A stretch of 64,000 nt of DNA from Actinernus sp. WN-2022 (GCA_030867875.1 JAOWCC010000577.1:81449740-81513739); one strand, 5' to 3'; counted from the first letter of the stretch, positions 27,801 through 42,800 are shown. Notes: generated by a model from the letters alone, not told the origin. Numbers and translations: made by a program.

Positions 27801-30800
27801 TTGGGTTTAGGATCCTGGATTTACTCTTTCACTAATAAATAGTTTAGCCCATGTTCAAGTGGAACGTACACGTAAATTTTATAGACCCAAGAGGTTTGTG
27901 GAAATGTTCATAAGCAGGCATTTTGTTTCCCTGCTGTAGACAGTGACCGATGATCGCAATCATCATAGTGATCGGTCAGATCGCGAGCAAGGTGCGAGCA
28001 GATCGCGGTCAGTACACGCGATTTGATCGCGACTCGATCGCGATCAAATGTACCTATAGTTCCAGGCGGTACTGTACATGTATCTTTTATAAATAATTAT
28101 GGCCTAATCGGCACATGATTGCATACCTTGCTAAAAGTGGATTCAGAGGAGGTTCATGTTCCAAAAATGACCACATCTTATTTAGTAGATCCTGGAGGTA
28201 CATGTAAGCAAATTGTTATAAAGCTACAGTATACTATTTGATTCAAGGATCAAACTAATAATATTACTACTATTTATATAACTATTAAAGTGATTATGAA
28301 CCTAACTTTTTTTAACATTAAAATTGATTGGAATAGCAATTAAATATTAGTGTCTATGAGTTATAAAAGTTTACATTTCAAATATGTTAATGATATGATG
28401 TCAAACAGGGAATAATTTATTATACAAAAACTTGCTGGTAGAGATAAACATTTTTTTACAAACATCTAGATGTTATATTTGAAGCTTATACATGTATGAG
28501 TGATTTACCAATGAGTTTGTCTAAATCAGAGGTAAATTCATTCACAAGAAGAATAAATTCGATTTGTATGTTCCATTCCAAAACATCTCATGATGATCAC
28601 TACTAGACTAGTCCTGACTTTTGTGTTTCTCTAATTTTTTACTACATGTACAATGTATATTGGCAAAATATTTTGTCATTTTAATTCATCAGGGTAATAA
28701 ACCTCACTTTGCGTTCGTCATCACTTATCCATCCATGTCAATCACTTATCTTTTGTTTTTGGTAGCTCAGCACTGTTTTTGTATCTTTTCACAGTTGGTT
28801 TTATTATTTTGTCATGCTTTATTTTTGTGGATTTGCTCTTGGTAACTCATTTGAAACTTGTGCCATTTATCCACTTATTCTTACATGAACTTATATGCTG
28901 ATCCAAAGCACAAGGGCATCTTGACCAGCTATTGACTGTCAGCCATACATTATTTTTATAATAAAATTTATTTTGTTTCCATCATGACAAATGCATCATG
29001 ATGGTAATAACCAAAGGCTCAACAGTTTTTGGGATCACAATGTTTTAGTTCACAACATTATTGAACAGGGAAACTGGTGTACACTGTATAGATGTAAAGA
29101 AGTAAAGATGACTTAAGTAAATACCTCATTACTAGTCAATCTGTCTATTATCGTGTAAACATCTGCTGTCAGAACTTCACAAGCTGTGTTTGGATATCTG
29201 AAAAAGAATCACAGATTTTAAGTCATAACTTCTACCCATACATGTACATTCTGCCATGCTGCAATTTCTCAGCACCGCTCTGATCAATCTTGAACTTTGA
29301 TTAATTAAAATATTTCACAAAGGAATAACAGTCTTAGACAATGTGAAACTAATGTGAAATTAAATTAGAGTTCTATTAAAAAAAAATACATGTATATATA
29401 AAAAAAATGGAGGCATTTTTGTTAACAATAGAATTATGAATATTAGTGAAAATATATGAATATTAACTCAGAATACTGCATTTGCAGTCATTTTCCTCTT
29501 TTTATTTCCCTTTATCCAGGCAATCAAGTGACAGACCTTTGCTCAGTTGCCATTTTAAAGTTCTCTTTTTAAAATATATCGATGGCACACCTGTTTGTTG
29601 TATTAGACTGCTCGATTCTGTTTTTAGCAACTAAAAATTGCACACTTCCAACCAAATTATTTTTCATAACTAGTCGCAAAAAACCTATAACGTTTATTTA
29701 ATTTCAAGCCATGTAAGCTAAGATTTGTTTTCAATGACTCAACAAAAATGGTACATGTACATGTAGCTACAAAAATGAAAAATGTAGGTTGCCAGCTCAG
29801 GGGGGGGGGTTCTTCAAGGTAAAAAGGGTAGGGCTGACCGTCGGAAAACCTCGAAAAACACCCTAAAAAATTCCAAACCGTGAAAAATGTACCACCCAGC
29901 TCTAAAAAAAAAAAAAGGATTTCGCTTGACCAACCCCTAAAAAATTGCAGATTGCTGATTTCAAACCCTACAAAATATAATGATCACCCCTACCCAGGGG
30001 GTTGCCAGTGTTTTGCAACAGCCATTTTGAAGTTGAGGAAGGGACTGGTACTGAATGTCAAAAAAATATCTGATTAACCCTTTCCCTATAGGATGTGTTT
30101 GGGCTCAATTGGTGAAAGATCTCTGTGACTATAAAATGTAGTTGCACATGATAATAACAGTGTAGTTGCTCTTAACTCACTCATACAAAATTATCTAATA
30201 GACCTACATGTACATGTATATAATATATTAAGCAGCACTAGTTACTCACAATTACTTCAATTCGGATTATCAGTCACCAACTACTTGAAATAAGGCAAGC
30301 TATACTGAACTAGCTATCGCTATCATCACTGTTATATTGTGATCTTCATTGTCAAAGACATCATCTTGGTAGTACGTAGCATCTGTCTTTCGCACAGCCA
30401 TACTTCACCAAAATTAATGAATGACAGCTTCGGGTGCTGGTGGTAAAGTAGTCATGACAGGCAGACATTGGTCGCCTCTGTGGCGAGGGTAGCTGGGGAG
30501 CAGGCATTATGTCACTGTTCCAGACCATTACTTGATAGTTGGCTCGCATTATGGCTTCTCGCAGTGCAGCCTGTGTTGGTGGTAGTCTCTCCGACTGAGC
30601 CTGCTTCTTTCGGAAAAGCCACCATCGCAGATCCTTCACAGTAGCGATTGATGTGTTTCGAACATAGAGCTAGCAAATTAACCTACAGTATTGTGCAAAA
30701 GCCTTGCAAACGTATTTCGACGAATTTCGCTCTTTGTTCTTACGAATTTTCGTTCGAAATTTCGACGAAGAATCGAGCAGATACGCGAAAATTCGAATCC

Positions 30801-33800
30801 CAAAACGAAATATCGCCAACCTGCGAGCGACATTTCGACGATATTTCGTTTATTGTTAAACGAAAATTCGGACCAGGTTATCGAAATAACGTGTACAATC
30901 TACAATTCTTGGGTGAATATATTTCGTATTTTTACCCTTTCTTTCACCTGCAGGATTAACGCGTGACAAATTCGAATTCATGACAAACAAACACGGTTTT
31001 TAAGATGGTTTTGGTAAATACCCTGGGTGCCAGAGGTTTTCTAAGTTTTACGCCGCGGCATATTCTAAGCCGCCATAAAAAAGTCAAGATTCTGTGAACG
31101 GTCAGCCAGACACGTCTCATTGCTGTCAAAAATACCGCGGTGGTGCAACTTAATTTCCCGGTATTAAAACGGGCACTTTCCATTTACGTGAACTGATGCA
31201 TAAAGGGCTTTTAATTCAAAAAGATTGCACTTTCCCAGTAGAAGTTTTCTGGTAAGAGTATAGAAGTTTTTTTCACGTCTTTCATGACAAACGTTGCTTC
31301 GTTAGTACCGCGTAATTTGAAACTGACACGTTCACGCCTGACTGATTGCACGTGGAAATTCAGACTGCAAGAAGTTGAGATAATTAGGACCGCAAACAGT
31401 TGCAATGATTTCAGCCAAAACGTACCTTTAACAAGACAAGGATCTGCCGTAAATGTGAAACTGCGCTGAAGCAAAACTTTATTTGGTGTTATGCTTTGCG
31501 CTAAGCGAGTGAGTCGAGCTTTAAAGCGGGAATGTTGTGTAAAAAAAAAAAAGACAAACATGCCGGCAACATGTCTGCTCCGCTTCGGAGAATATTCAAA
31601 AAGCATTTTCTTGGAAACGTTATGCAATGGTTTTTACAAAGATGACTGGAAGGCTGACGGTCTGAATATTATTGTGGACATACAGAAGGTACAGTTTACA
31701 GTTGAACACGTTCGAAGTTGGAGCGTGCGATTTAAGTAACATTCCTTTCGTTCATTACCCATCCGGCCTTCGATTCAAACCTGGAATCAAAGCATCAGAT
31801 TTTTATTCTTAGCCATTAAAGCATTATAATGACTGAACTGAAGTAAACTCTGCAGTTGTTGTCCTGTACCGTTCGAAAGAGAGTCGTAATGTTCAGTTAG
31901 TCAAAGTCCGAATAAATTAAGTTTACAACTCAGGTTTGTCGAATTGACCGAGTGTGCCGGAAAAAGTACATGTACTTGATCTTTGACGGGCATCGAAATT
32001 TCGAAGGACCGAAATACCGAAATTTCGAAGAAGCGAAGTTTTGCGCGAATATTCGCAGAGTATCAAACGAAATTTCGCGCGATCTTTCGCAGAGTGCAGC
32101 GAATTTTCGTGCTAACCTGTCGCAGAGCACTGCGAAATTTCGCACAGATTAAACAAAAGGCTTAACGAATTTTCGTCGAAATATCGCCGAAATTTCGGCT
32201 CATGAAAATTTTCGTTCATTTTCGCCGTAAAGCCCCGAAAAGCCCCGAAATTCGCCGAAAGGTGTTTGCAAGACTTTTGCACAATACTGTATGGCTTTTG
32301 GGCATGGTATCTGCTGTTGGGTGTTCAGTTGTTCCGCAATTAGCCAGAGCAGTGATGATCTCTTGGTCTGCCTCTTGGAATGATGTCATTTCAGCCAGGT
32401 AGAGAGGAATCATACGCGCATAGTTGAGTCAGTCATGGGCGAAGAAATACTTCGTAAATATCTCGAGAGCTTTCAGATGAAGTACCCAGTCAGCTGTACA
32501 GACTGCTCTGATGAACATCAGTATTTCCAATACCATGCGCATGTACTGATGGATAACCTTTAACATGAGACTGTTGTTGTGCGCTTCATTGAAAACCTTC
32601 ATCTTGTCCAAGATTCCCATGGACTCCATGGCGTTCACCATTTGTTGGTGGGCTTCCTGACCACTTGCATCCTCTCTCCACTTGAGTATGCTTCACCCAA
32701 CTGCTTTGCCAGTTGTTCGAGGCAGCTCTAGCATGGCTCTGACTCCTGTTGGAGAAAAGCCTCTTGATAGAGAATGAAGAGGGCTTGCTACGTGACCAGG
32801 TGGGCTGCTTCTCCTCTCTTCACACGGTTGTCATCTATAAATCTGCTTGACAGTGGAAGGACCATACAGCACTGATTCCACCAATGCCTTGTCGATGGCA
32901 CTGTTCTTGATGAATGCTCAAATTGTTCTCAGCTGGGCCAATACAATAATAATTTATATTACATAAAAACTAAAAACATGATGATTCAGGAAATGTGTAA
33001 TTTACCTTAAATTTGGCTTATCATCCGGGTTACATTTTTGGTAGATTGCCATAGATATTCTGTGTAAAGTGCGCAAAGTCAACATTGTCGATGGCAAAGA
33101 AAACATGCCTGCCTTCTACCATATCAGGTGGTAGAAACAGTCCATCGTTCTGTTCCATGCGTTTCAAAATGCTTGCCTCTATTTGAGATTCTACTCTTAG
33201 AAGTCTGTTGTAGTCTACAGACATTCCAAACCCAGGTAGCATTGTTAACCAGTGCTTTACTTCGAATGGACTGATGGATGACAAGACCAACTGCTAATTG
33301 CTGCGGTATTTCCCAGGTTGACATGATCACTTCGGATTTATTATTCCTGATTTGACGCTCTGTCAGGCACCTGGAAACAGTACTCTGGACAAGACTCATT
33401 GCGCACTTGTGGACTTCGGCACATTTCTCGTCTGCAGAGAGTGTGGTGTTTGGACCATTGATCACCCATCTAAAAAAAGCAGTATGTACAGCTCTTCTGG
33501 AAAGTTATCTTTCGAAATAGTTTCCAGTGACCCATCAAATACTCATTCTCTAGATTTGTTGATAGCTTTCCTCAGAAGCAAAGCAGCATCGTATATGGTC
33601 TTCATATCATCTCTCATCTCTCTCACATCTTCAGATAACTGTATGGCAACATCTCGTTTTCTTAATGCTTACCCTTTCTGATTCATTAACTCTCTTTGGC
33701 TTGTGAAACTCGACACCAGCAATTTCGTTCTGGATCAGCTGCTTTAACGCTTTATGACTGCACGTCTTATCTGCTACGCCATTTTCCTTCAAAATACTGT

Positions 33801-36800
33801 CATATGCAGCGTACAACTCTGACATATTAAGAATGTTTCCATTCTTTAGAGCGGTCTCGGTTGTGGTTAAGAACACTATCTTAGCTGCGATCTCACCTGG
33901 CAAAGAAGAGCTGGATGAACTAGCTACCAAAGGCTTGCGGAGTACACATGCAACATTAGTTCCCCAGAATTTTTTGTGATACCTTATATCAATAGCATGA
34001 GCATCAGTTAGATCGACTGCAGTGGACATCTTGACATGGAGCTTGCCATTTTCTGTCAATTCAATGGCATCATGAAGTGACTGCATGACCTGCAGACATG
34101 GTGCAGAGAGTTTCCCAATACTCTGCCACACCTTTGCAGAAAAAAGACACATCTCTGTTGTAAGGTGCTGTCTTTGATCGAGTGAGCTGATGGATTGGTT
34201 TTGGCTTTTTGAGATTCTGTCATTTTCGTCTTGACTCGTTTGGGTCGGCCAGTTCCCTTTCGTATCTTTCTTTTGCCCTCTTCAGCATCCCGGAGTGGGT
34301 AGCATCTTGGTAGCACCTTCTGTGTCATGACATTTGTTTAAGCTCAAGCTCCTGATGCAAGAATGTTTTCAGTGAAGACCAAAACTCAGAATATATTGAC
34401 TCACCATAAGAAGCCCTTTCTTTGATGGCTGCTACTAGTTTCTTATGCAAAGAGGGATTTTCCACTAGCTCTTCCTTTACACGTTGGCAAACTATACAGA
34501 GTTTGAAATTGATGTCTACATTCTGTTTTTCCATCAGATCCAATATCAATCTAACTGAGCTACATGGTCTGCAAGTAAAGATGGCAGACCTATTTTTATG
34601 AAAATACTGCTGACCACAAATACTGCATAATTTTCATGCCCTCCCTGACAATCAAAACACAGGGCTTTGCATGTAAAATGCATTTAGTTGTAGTGAGTAG
34701 GCATTCGTCTCACAAATAAACAGTAATGACAAACTCAATAATCAAGGAACAGTATCAAAATAGTAGTACTTTTCAGCCTCTCTTTACATACAGTGCCGCT
34801 CGAAAGTAAGTGTGCAGACACGCGGGCAAATCCGTGGGCAGACCGCGGGCAGACTTCGGGCAGTCCGCGGGCAGACTTCGGGCAATACACCTACATTTGT
34901 AACAAGTTTCGTGTTCGATTACCCGTATAAAAGTTACTGAGTTTTGAATTTATACGTACGTTGTTTCTTTGCGAAAGCATTTTTATTTTAAAGCGAAGAA
35001 GCCAGACATTGGCGTTCGTGTTTGTAAACTGACTATTGAAAATAAAAATACTCGCGACTAGACTGCTGACACAAGTTTATTCTTGTGTCTCTTCGAGAGT
35101 TGTGTTCTATTTTTGAACACTGGTGTTCGTGTTTGTAAACTGACTAAGGCCGCTTTAAATGAAAAGACTCACGACTATAGACTCGCTCATACGCGGCAAA
35201 ACATTCTCTCACTTCAAGAGTGTGTTCTATTTTAGAACACTGGCAACTGGGATCCGTAAACTGAGTAAGACAAGCACTTTTAATAAATGTAAATACTCAC
35301 CGGGACAACTCTTGGATTCCCACGTAATATCACGTGTTCTTTAACTGCGGCAAACTGCTGCAAACTGCGGCAAATCTATTATTTTAGAATCCTGACTTTG
35401 TGACGCCTCTGGCACGCAGGGTATTTACCAAAACCATCTTACTGTACGTTTGTAAAACTGTTTGTCATGAATTCGAATTTGTGTTGGCATTCGTAGGAAC
35501 ATTAAGAGCGAAATTCGTCGTAATATGTTTGCATGACTTTAGCACAATACTGTAGTTACATGTATCTGTTAATTTGCCGTGAGATCGCACTGTATCGAAG
35601 GGGTATATCGTTGTCACAACGTTGGAAACTTTGGAAGCTATTAAGCGTATTTTGGTTGAAAATATTCTTGAGCCAGTATTCTTAACCCTGATACTCAGGT
35701 CCAAATTTTACACGCGTAAGGTTTAGTTTGCGTTCGAACATCGTAGATGTGCGATAGAAGCTGGAAGAAACTTGAATATGGGCAGTCTGCCTGAATCTTG
35801 CCAGCGGAGTGCCTGAAGTCTGCCCGCGGACTGCCCGCTAACTGCCCGCGGACTGCCCGCGGACTGCCCGCGGACTGCCCGCGGACTGCCCGCGGACTGC
35901 CCGCGGACTGCCCGCGGGCGTCTGCACACTTACTTTCGAGCTGCACTGTAGCCTTAACAATTTTAGCCTTGTTTCCATGTAGCTTTATCACGTTGCCATG
36001 TAGCTTTATCACGTGATCACACTATCTTGTTATAGTCTCTTATTAGGTAACCAAATGCAATTAACTGGACAATTTAGGTCATTATCTGCAATATTTTGTA
36101 AAAGTGAAAACATGGCTCTGAAAACTCCCAATGTGTTACCCTCATTTCCATGCTAGCTCAATCACGTGACCACCCTCACCACAGGAAAACACCTACATGT
36201 AGTAGTTTCTAAAACTTCGAAAAACATCATCTCAGTCATTTTTGTGTAAATTAATTCACATACAGTCCCGCTCAAAAACTTTGCAACCGTCAGCGCCACC
36301 AGCGCCGCCAATTTTTTAGCGGCTGGGCGTTAGTGGTTTGGTGGCACTAACGGTAAAAACTGGTGGCTAGCCGTCGACGCCACTAGACGTTTGGTGGCTA
36401 GCCGTCGACGCCGCTAGACGTTTGGTGGCTAGCCGTCGACGCCACTAGACGTTTGGTGGCTAGCCGTCGACGGCGCTAGACGTTTGGTGGCTAACCGTCA
36501 ACGGCTCAAGACATTTGGCGGCTAGCCGTTAGCAGTGCACGATTGAAAAAGTTTTCACTGCACTGTGCTGCGGTGTGAGTGAATGTAAACAAACTGAAGT
36601 CGATAATTAGCATATTAACAATAATTGTAGTCGCATCGTGTCTGACAGAATCGAAGACATTTTTTGGGGAACTTCACAGATTTTCCCTGGAATAACTAAA
36701 GAAAATCACTTCAAAACCGTTCAGTAAAACTCGAACAGCGAACAGCTAACTTCCTGTTTCATTCTTCACGTGTTACTTGAAACCGCTTTGCTGCGCAGAC

Positions 36801-39800
36801 ATTGTCTGGTTTTTGACACAACACTGGAGTGTCACGCCGTGAAGTTCGCAGGAAGTGCGACTGTAGTTTAATTCACCACACAACTACATGGACTCAACCT
36901 TTATGGAAAATGAAAAAGATGTACAATAAAATATTCTGGAGTTCTTTTATTAATGTGGATGCGTTTCTCAAAGGTCTCAAGAATTCTACGACACGGCCGT
37001 GAAGCGTGACATTTTCCACGAACTGATTTGAATAATCATCGTATTTATAGGCCGTCAGTGTTTGGCTTTAAAATCGCCTGGATCGCACCGGACATTTTCT
37101 ACCTTCAGAATAAAATGTTTTGTAAGTTTTTATTTCATTTTCGTTTCATGTCTGAACAGTTTCACCTGATGCGGGAAATGCTTTGAGTCGATCTCTGCAT
37201 GCCTAACAGTGAGAAGTTTTGGCTGTTTTCCAATTTGTTGTCAAATGAATGTTAATTGCCGTGAGATCACACTCTATCAAATCTTCTGGAGTTTTTAACT
37301 CCATCACTTTGTGATGAGTTAATAAAATACCCCACCTGCAAAAATATATTTTTTCGGCAACCTGTAATGGGACGGTAAAGTTAGTTGAAGTTCAGTGGAC
37401 TTCTACGTTCAGTGGGCCGTGCGCTGTGACTCGTGAGAGTCGATGAATCGAACTTTTACGGCTGACTAGTAGACGTTAACCGTTTCAAAATTAACTACTC
37501 AAAACTCGGCTGCTAACACTAGATGGTAAATTTATTTTAGTTGAATACTTATTCCTTCAGTACTGCCACGGAAACCGATGAACTGACTAATAAAACAAAC
37601 GTTTTAAAAGAAATTTCTCAAAACTCGGCCTTGACGAACATTTCAAAATCATTAAACTTCTAAAAATGAAAAATACTTCAAGTCAGCGCAAGTCAAAATA
37701 AACTTCTTGAAACGTCGGCGGCTCAACGATTTAGTGGCTAGCCGTTGGTGGCTCAGAGGTTTTGGTGGCTAGCCGTTGGTGGCTCAGAACTTTTGGTGGC
37801 TAGCCGTCGACGGCGCTAGACGTTTGGTGGCTAGCCGTGGACGGCGCTAGACGTTTGGTGGCTAGCCGTCGACGGCGCTAGACGTTTAGTGGTTTGGTGG
37901 CACTAACGGTAAAAGTTAGTGGCACTAGCGCCGCTAAAAACCGTTAGCGCCGTTTGGCGTTTAGTGGTGGTTGCAAACTTTTTGAGCGGGACTGTAGTAG
38001 AAAGTTATAACCAATTTACTGTCGTAGCTTCGTTTCCATGCTGGGGAATATACATTTTTTTTACACCCCCATAAAACTCCTTGGTGCAAGTTACAAAAGT
38101 GCCACCAAAAATGTTCATGCTATCTAGGGTCCCCTTAAGTCATATACACTAGTGGCTTGCTTGCAGCACACAATTCCCACGGGACTTTATTTTTTGACAC
38201 ATGCTCCCAGATTATATGTAATGTTTTGCATAACATACATGTACACAGGAATTTACGCTAAAAGTGGCATCTGATCAAGGGATCTGGAAGTCAACTTACT
38301 TATATCTGAGTTTTTCATCAAAGTCCTCTTCTGGTTCCTTCATGATTAAGTTCACAAGCTCTTCCAGGATTTCAGGTCTGACAAAACTGGAATATTAAGA
38401 TGAACACAAGCAATGACTATAAAGTACAGTATAGTAAAGTTCTGTTTAAAAATTACTTTATTTACAACATTTGGACTTTTAAAAGGAGACACTGGAGGGC
38501 AGACAACGGGACTCTAATACCCTGTTACATACAGAAAATTTAAACCCACATTAACCTGTCCAGTGTCAGGCCTGGGATAAATTTTCTGTGTATATGTACA
38601 TACTATTTAGCCTATACTAATTTAGCCCGCAATTATGGAGGTGGCCCAGGCCTGGTTCAGGTGAATTCTTTAAGCACCTATCATTCGACACCCAAGACAG
38701 ACATGTAAAGCACAGTTGAACCAATTGAACTTACAATATATATATGAATAAGTTAATTAGACAGACATATAACTCTTAGTTCTAAAGATGCCTAAAAGCT
38801 TTCAATTAAGAAAAATAAGTACAAAACCAAAACAAATGCATACTTTTATGAATAATCATCTATCCAATTATTTTCACTTTAAGTCAGTAATTTAATTAGA
38901 CCAAATAAATGTATAAATTATTTAACCTCTAAGAAAGGCTAGTCAACACTGAAAAGCCATTAATTTGTAATGTGTATTAATGTACATTAATTGCAGTGTT
39001 CGTTCTAGAAATGAAGCAAGGTCCAACATTTCTCTCATTGCTTCTCAAATTTTGGAAGACTTGTTTCTCAAAAAGGGATGATTTACATGTAGTGCCATAC
39101 AGAATCTGGATCATTCTATGAGTGCAAAAAGTGATGCATTCATGTTGAACATTAGCAACAATGAGTTGTAAAAGTGTGAGAATATTGCAAAATCGCGCTC
39201 TGGAATGAACACTGACATTGTACTATGTTCGCAGTAGAAGACATAAGGCCTTGTTGCATGAAACTTCCAAAACTTAACATCTTTGTTTCCAAAGAAAAAA
39301 CACTTCCTCTGTTTAGCCTAAAAAAAGAAAAGAAACTAAGCTCGATTGACATTAAGACTGCGAGCCCATTCAACCCCCGTGGGAATTCTTCAAAGTTGGA
39401 AGTTGTAAACAACTCAGTTAGTATTGTGACATCACAGACAATTTAGATTGGCATGTGCAAAAGATCAACTCACTGAAAGTGAAAGGTCTTTCTTGAAGTT
39501 ACCACATAATATTTCTTGGTTTCTAGTGTGCTGGAGTTTAACTTGAAAGAACGTCATCGCATTGTGAATTAAGATGGTCAATCTGTGCACATTTTAAGGC
39601 TGTATACGCATGTACATGTATCTGTAAAACTAGAGCCTGTAGTTGGGCTGTATTACATTGTGTTGCCTCCACTTTAGTGTCACATAATTTTGAGTGTTGG
39701 GTGGAATATTGTTTCAAGAATATCAGCCAGTACTCTGTGCCAGTATAATTTTTTTGGGATACAGAGCCACTTAAAAAAAAAGGTTTATTTTACGTCGAAG

Positions 39801-42800
39801 ATACAGGAAGCCGTTACCGGGTCTCCCAAGCCAGAGGCTTATATTTAAGTATTCCGACGAACTTCTGAATCGAATTGGAATTTAGGTTGGTTTTTGAAAA
39901 GGCCAGCAGCCCCAGTTGTGTCCTGGTACAGTTCAAATTGTTATTGATAAAATTCTATATATGCAGGACTAGCATAATATCTGTGTATATTTGATTTTGT
40001 ACCTGAAGTCTAGCTGTGATTCTCAGAGTATAAATACCTCTCAAACAAGGTTAACACTTACATGTAAGATGTTTATTATACCTGAATGGTTATGGAACGT
40101 TATTGACGGCAAACTGACCAATCATATATAGACCCTTTGCACTTTACGTCATAGTGGCCATGTTGGTGTACAGTTACCGGTAACAATATATTCTTCATTA
40201 GCTTCTTTTGTTCTGTACACTAACATGGCCCCATGCCCTTTGTCATTTGAATCCTGGGGATTGAGTGCAAACCATCTAAAGCTCGTGAAATTACTTAGCT
40301 ATATGTTTTGTTTACCTTAACCTGATCTTGTGATTTGCATACCTTTCATGTGACATATCTGATTAACACTACATATTCTAATGGACACATGCCAAAAAAA
40401 TTGAACTTTCAAAATGTTTGACTGAATTTTTTGTTCACCTTTAATGTGACCTGGACTTAATATGCATATATTTACATTAAATATAATATGTCCAGGAGAG
40501 CATTAGTAAGAGGGGGAATCTTGTAGCATGCAGAGTGCAATGATAATGTCCAATAAAATCTATTTGTAGTAACCGGAAGAAGCTGAAGTTAAGTGTGTGA
40601 GCCAGTGACAACATTCTCATGCGACAACAATATTTTGCCGCCATGAGATTATCGCATGCTTGTGCACTTCTCAGCTGCTTCAGGTTACTAAAAATATTTT
40701 TTTATTAGACATTATCATGGCACAAGCGTGCGTATTGGAGATTCCCTCTTATGCTCTCTTGGAAAAACAAAATAGTTAAACATAACTAAACAAATAAAGA
40801 AACATTAATGTGAAATGCATAACTTTGCTAATAATGCTAAACATTGGTTTTCACTTGACAGCAACACATATTAAATGGAACCTGGAAAACAATGTTTGCT
40901 CTTAAATGTTTGTTATGGATACCTAATTCGAATGCTACATATGTTTGTTTCCTGTCAATTGTACAATAGATGTCATTTATAGAAAAACATTCCTGTCCAT
41001 AAAACTCATTTGAATTTCCCGGGTACTGCCATCTTGGATCTTATCATGTTACATGGTTGTCCTATTATTGCACAACAAGAGAGCTATTGTTTTCAATTGA
41101 CAATAGCGGCAACCATGTAACATCATAACATCCAAGATTGTGGCATGCAGAAAATTGAAATGAGTTTGATGGAGAGGACAATCGGTCCATAAAGCCTGCC
41201 ATACACGACAGCTATCAGCTTAGCCAACAGGCAGTTGTTTGCTTTTAAGCTGATAACTCTTGTGTGAAGTGAATTTTTTGGCGATTATCACCTCAACTGA
41301 CGGTGAGGAAAATATCTATTGTTTGATATTTTTAGTCCATTTAGACGACAAACTCATGTGTTCGCTGAGGAGAGCTAACAGCTTAGCTTGGCATAATCTA
41401 CTGACCAATGAAAAGGCATGGTGCTCTCACATGATCATTGATATCTGCCTTTTTAAAAAGTCTAAGTACTTAGCTAAGGGGATAGCTTAGTGAAATTCAC
41501 CATGTCTGGTGAAACAGCACTTGATTGAGCTAACAGCTTAGCGAACAGCCTCTCATGTCTGTTGGCTAAGCTAATAGCTCTCATTTGGCGGGCTTTACAA
41601 TGTACAGGAAACAAACAGCAACAGATTTAGGTATCCATAACAAACATTTGAGAGCAAACATGGTTTTTCACGTTCCCTTTAATTAAAAGTAATTTGGCAG
41701 GTTATTCTTTTGCACTCTGATAGAAAAAAATTGTACTGCAAAACAACATACCACTTAAACATTGCTTGAATCGACATACATATGTAAGTATTCATTTGGT
41801 AACCCAAGTGGCTTAATTGTATTATGTAAGATTTATTAGCCACAACTAAATATATTCATGGCATTTTCGAGTGCAAATACAGGATCAAATGACTGCAAAT
41901 ATGTGAATGCATTACATGGTTTACGAACAGGTTTGCAGCAGGTTTATTCAACACTTTAAAGGTTTTGTAAGTGTGCAAGCCAATAGAAATGAGGCTGTTT
42001 GAGTAATAGCCAATTAGCTAATTAGCACGCAAAATTAGTATTTTTTTTAGCCTGAGCGAGCCCAACATTTGGCTTCAAAAAGGCTGCTACAATAGTTTCT
42101 ACTCTTACTAAGACAGTTTCTTCAAGCAGAGCTGTAAGGTAAGCAAAAATAAACACTTTTATGTTACATTGTATAATAAACAATTTATTACACGAAAAGT
42201 TGTGTAATATGGCTCGGTATTTTTACTAGTCAATTTGATTTCTTTCACCTTTCAGACTCGAAAAAATTAAACTGACTCGTAAAAATACCCAGCCGTATTA
42301 CAAACTTTCATGTAATTACCTCTTTTCATGTAATTACCTCTTTTTATATTACCTTTCTATGCCAACAGCACTAATGTTGAATGCTACTTTTTCTGCAGCT
42401 CAGATGAAAGTGGTATGCACACCAATTTTACCCATACGTATAATACATGTATACCCTGCCAACCTAAATTTATTAGACAGTCTACACTGTGGTAAAAACT
42501 TTTGGTAAATGTACTGTACTTTCATAAAACTCTGATTTTCTAACGAGACCTGAAACAACCATGGGGGCTGATCAAAGCCAGGTCCTGGCTAATCCACAGA
42601 TTGAATTGGAATTTTAAAAAAAATTCATCCACGCCATACCAAGAACCGAACTTAAAATATTTTCCTACCCAGCTTTACTGTATAATGTCTAAGTCAGGGT
42701 TCGAAATTCATTTTCAAAGGAACAAGCAAAAAGTTGCTGGCGGGTTTGAAACCTACAAGCAAAACCACTCATCAACAAGCTAAAAACTGAAGCATGTTTT

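Noticed and set aside
35695..36016. Open frames of about 70-105 codons on both strands
   Set aside because: They are translations of the GACTGCCCGCG array at the end of element E.
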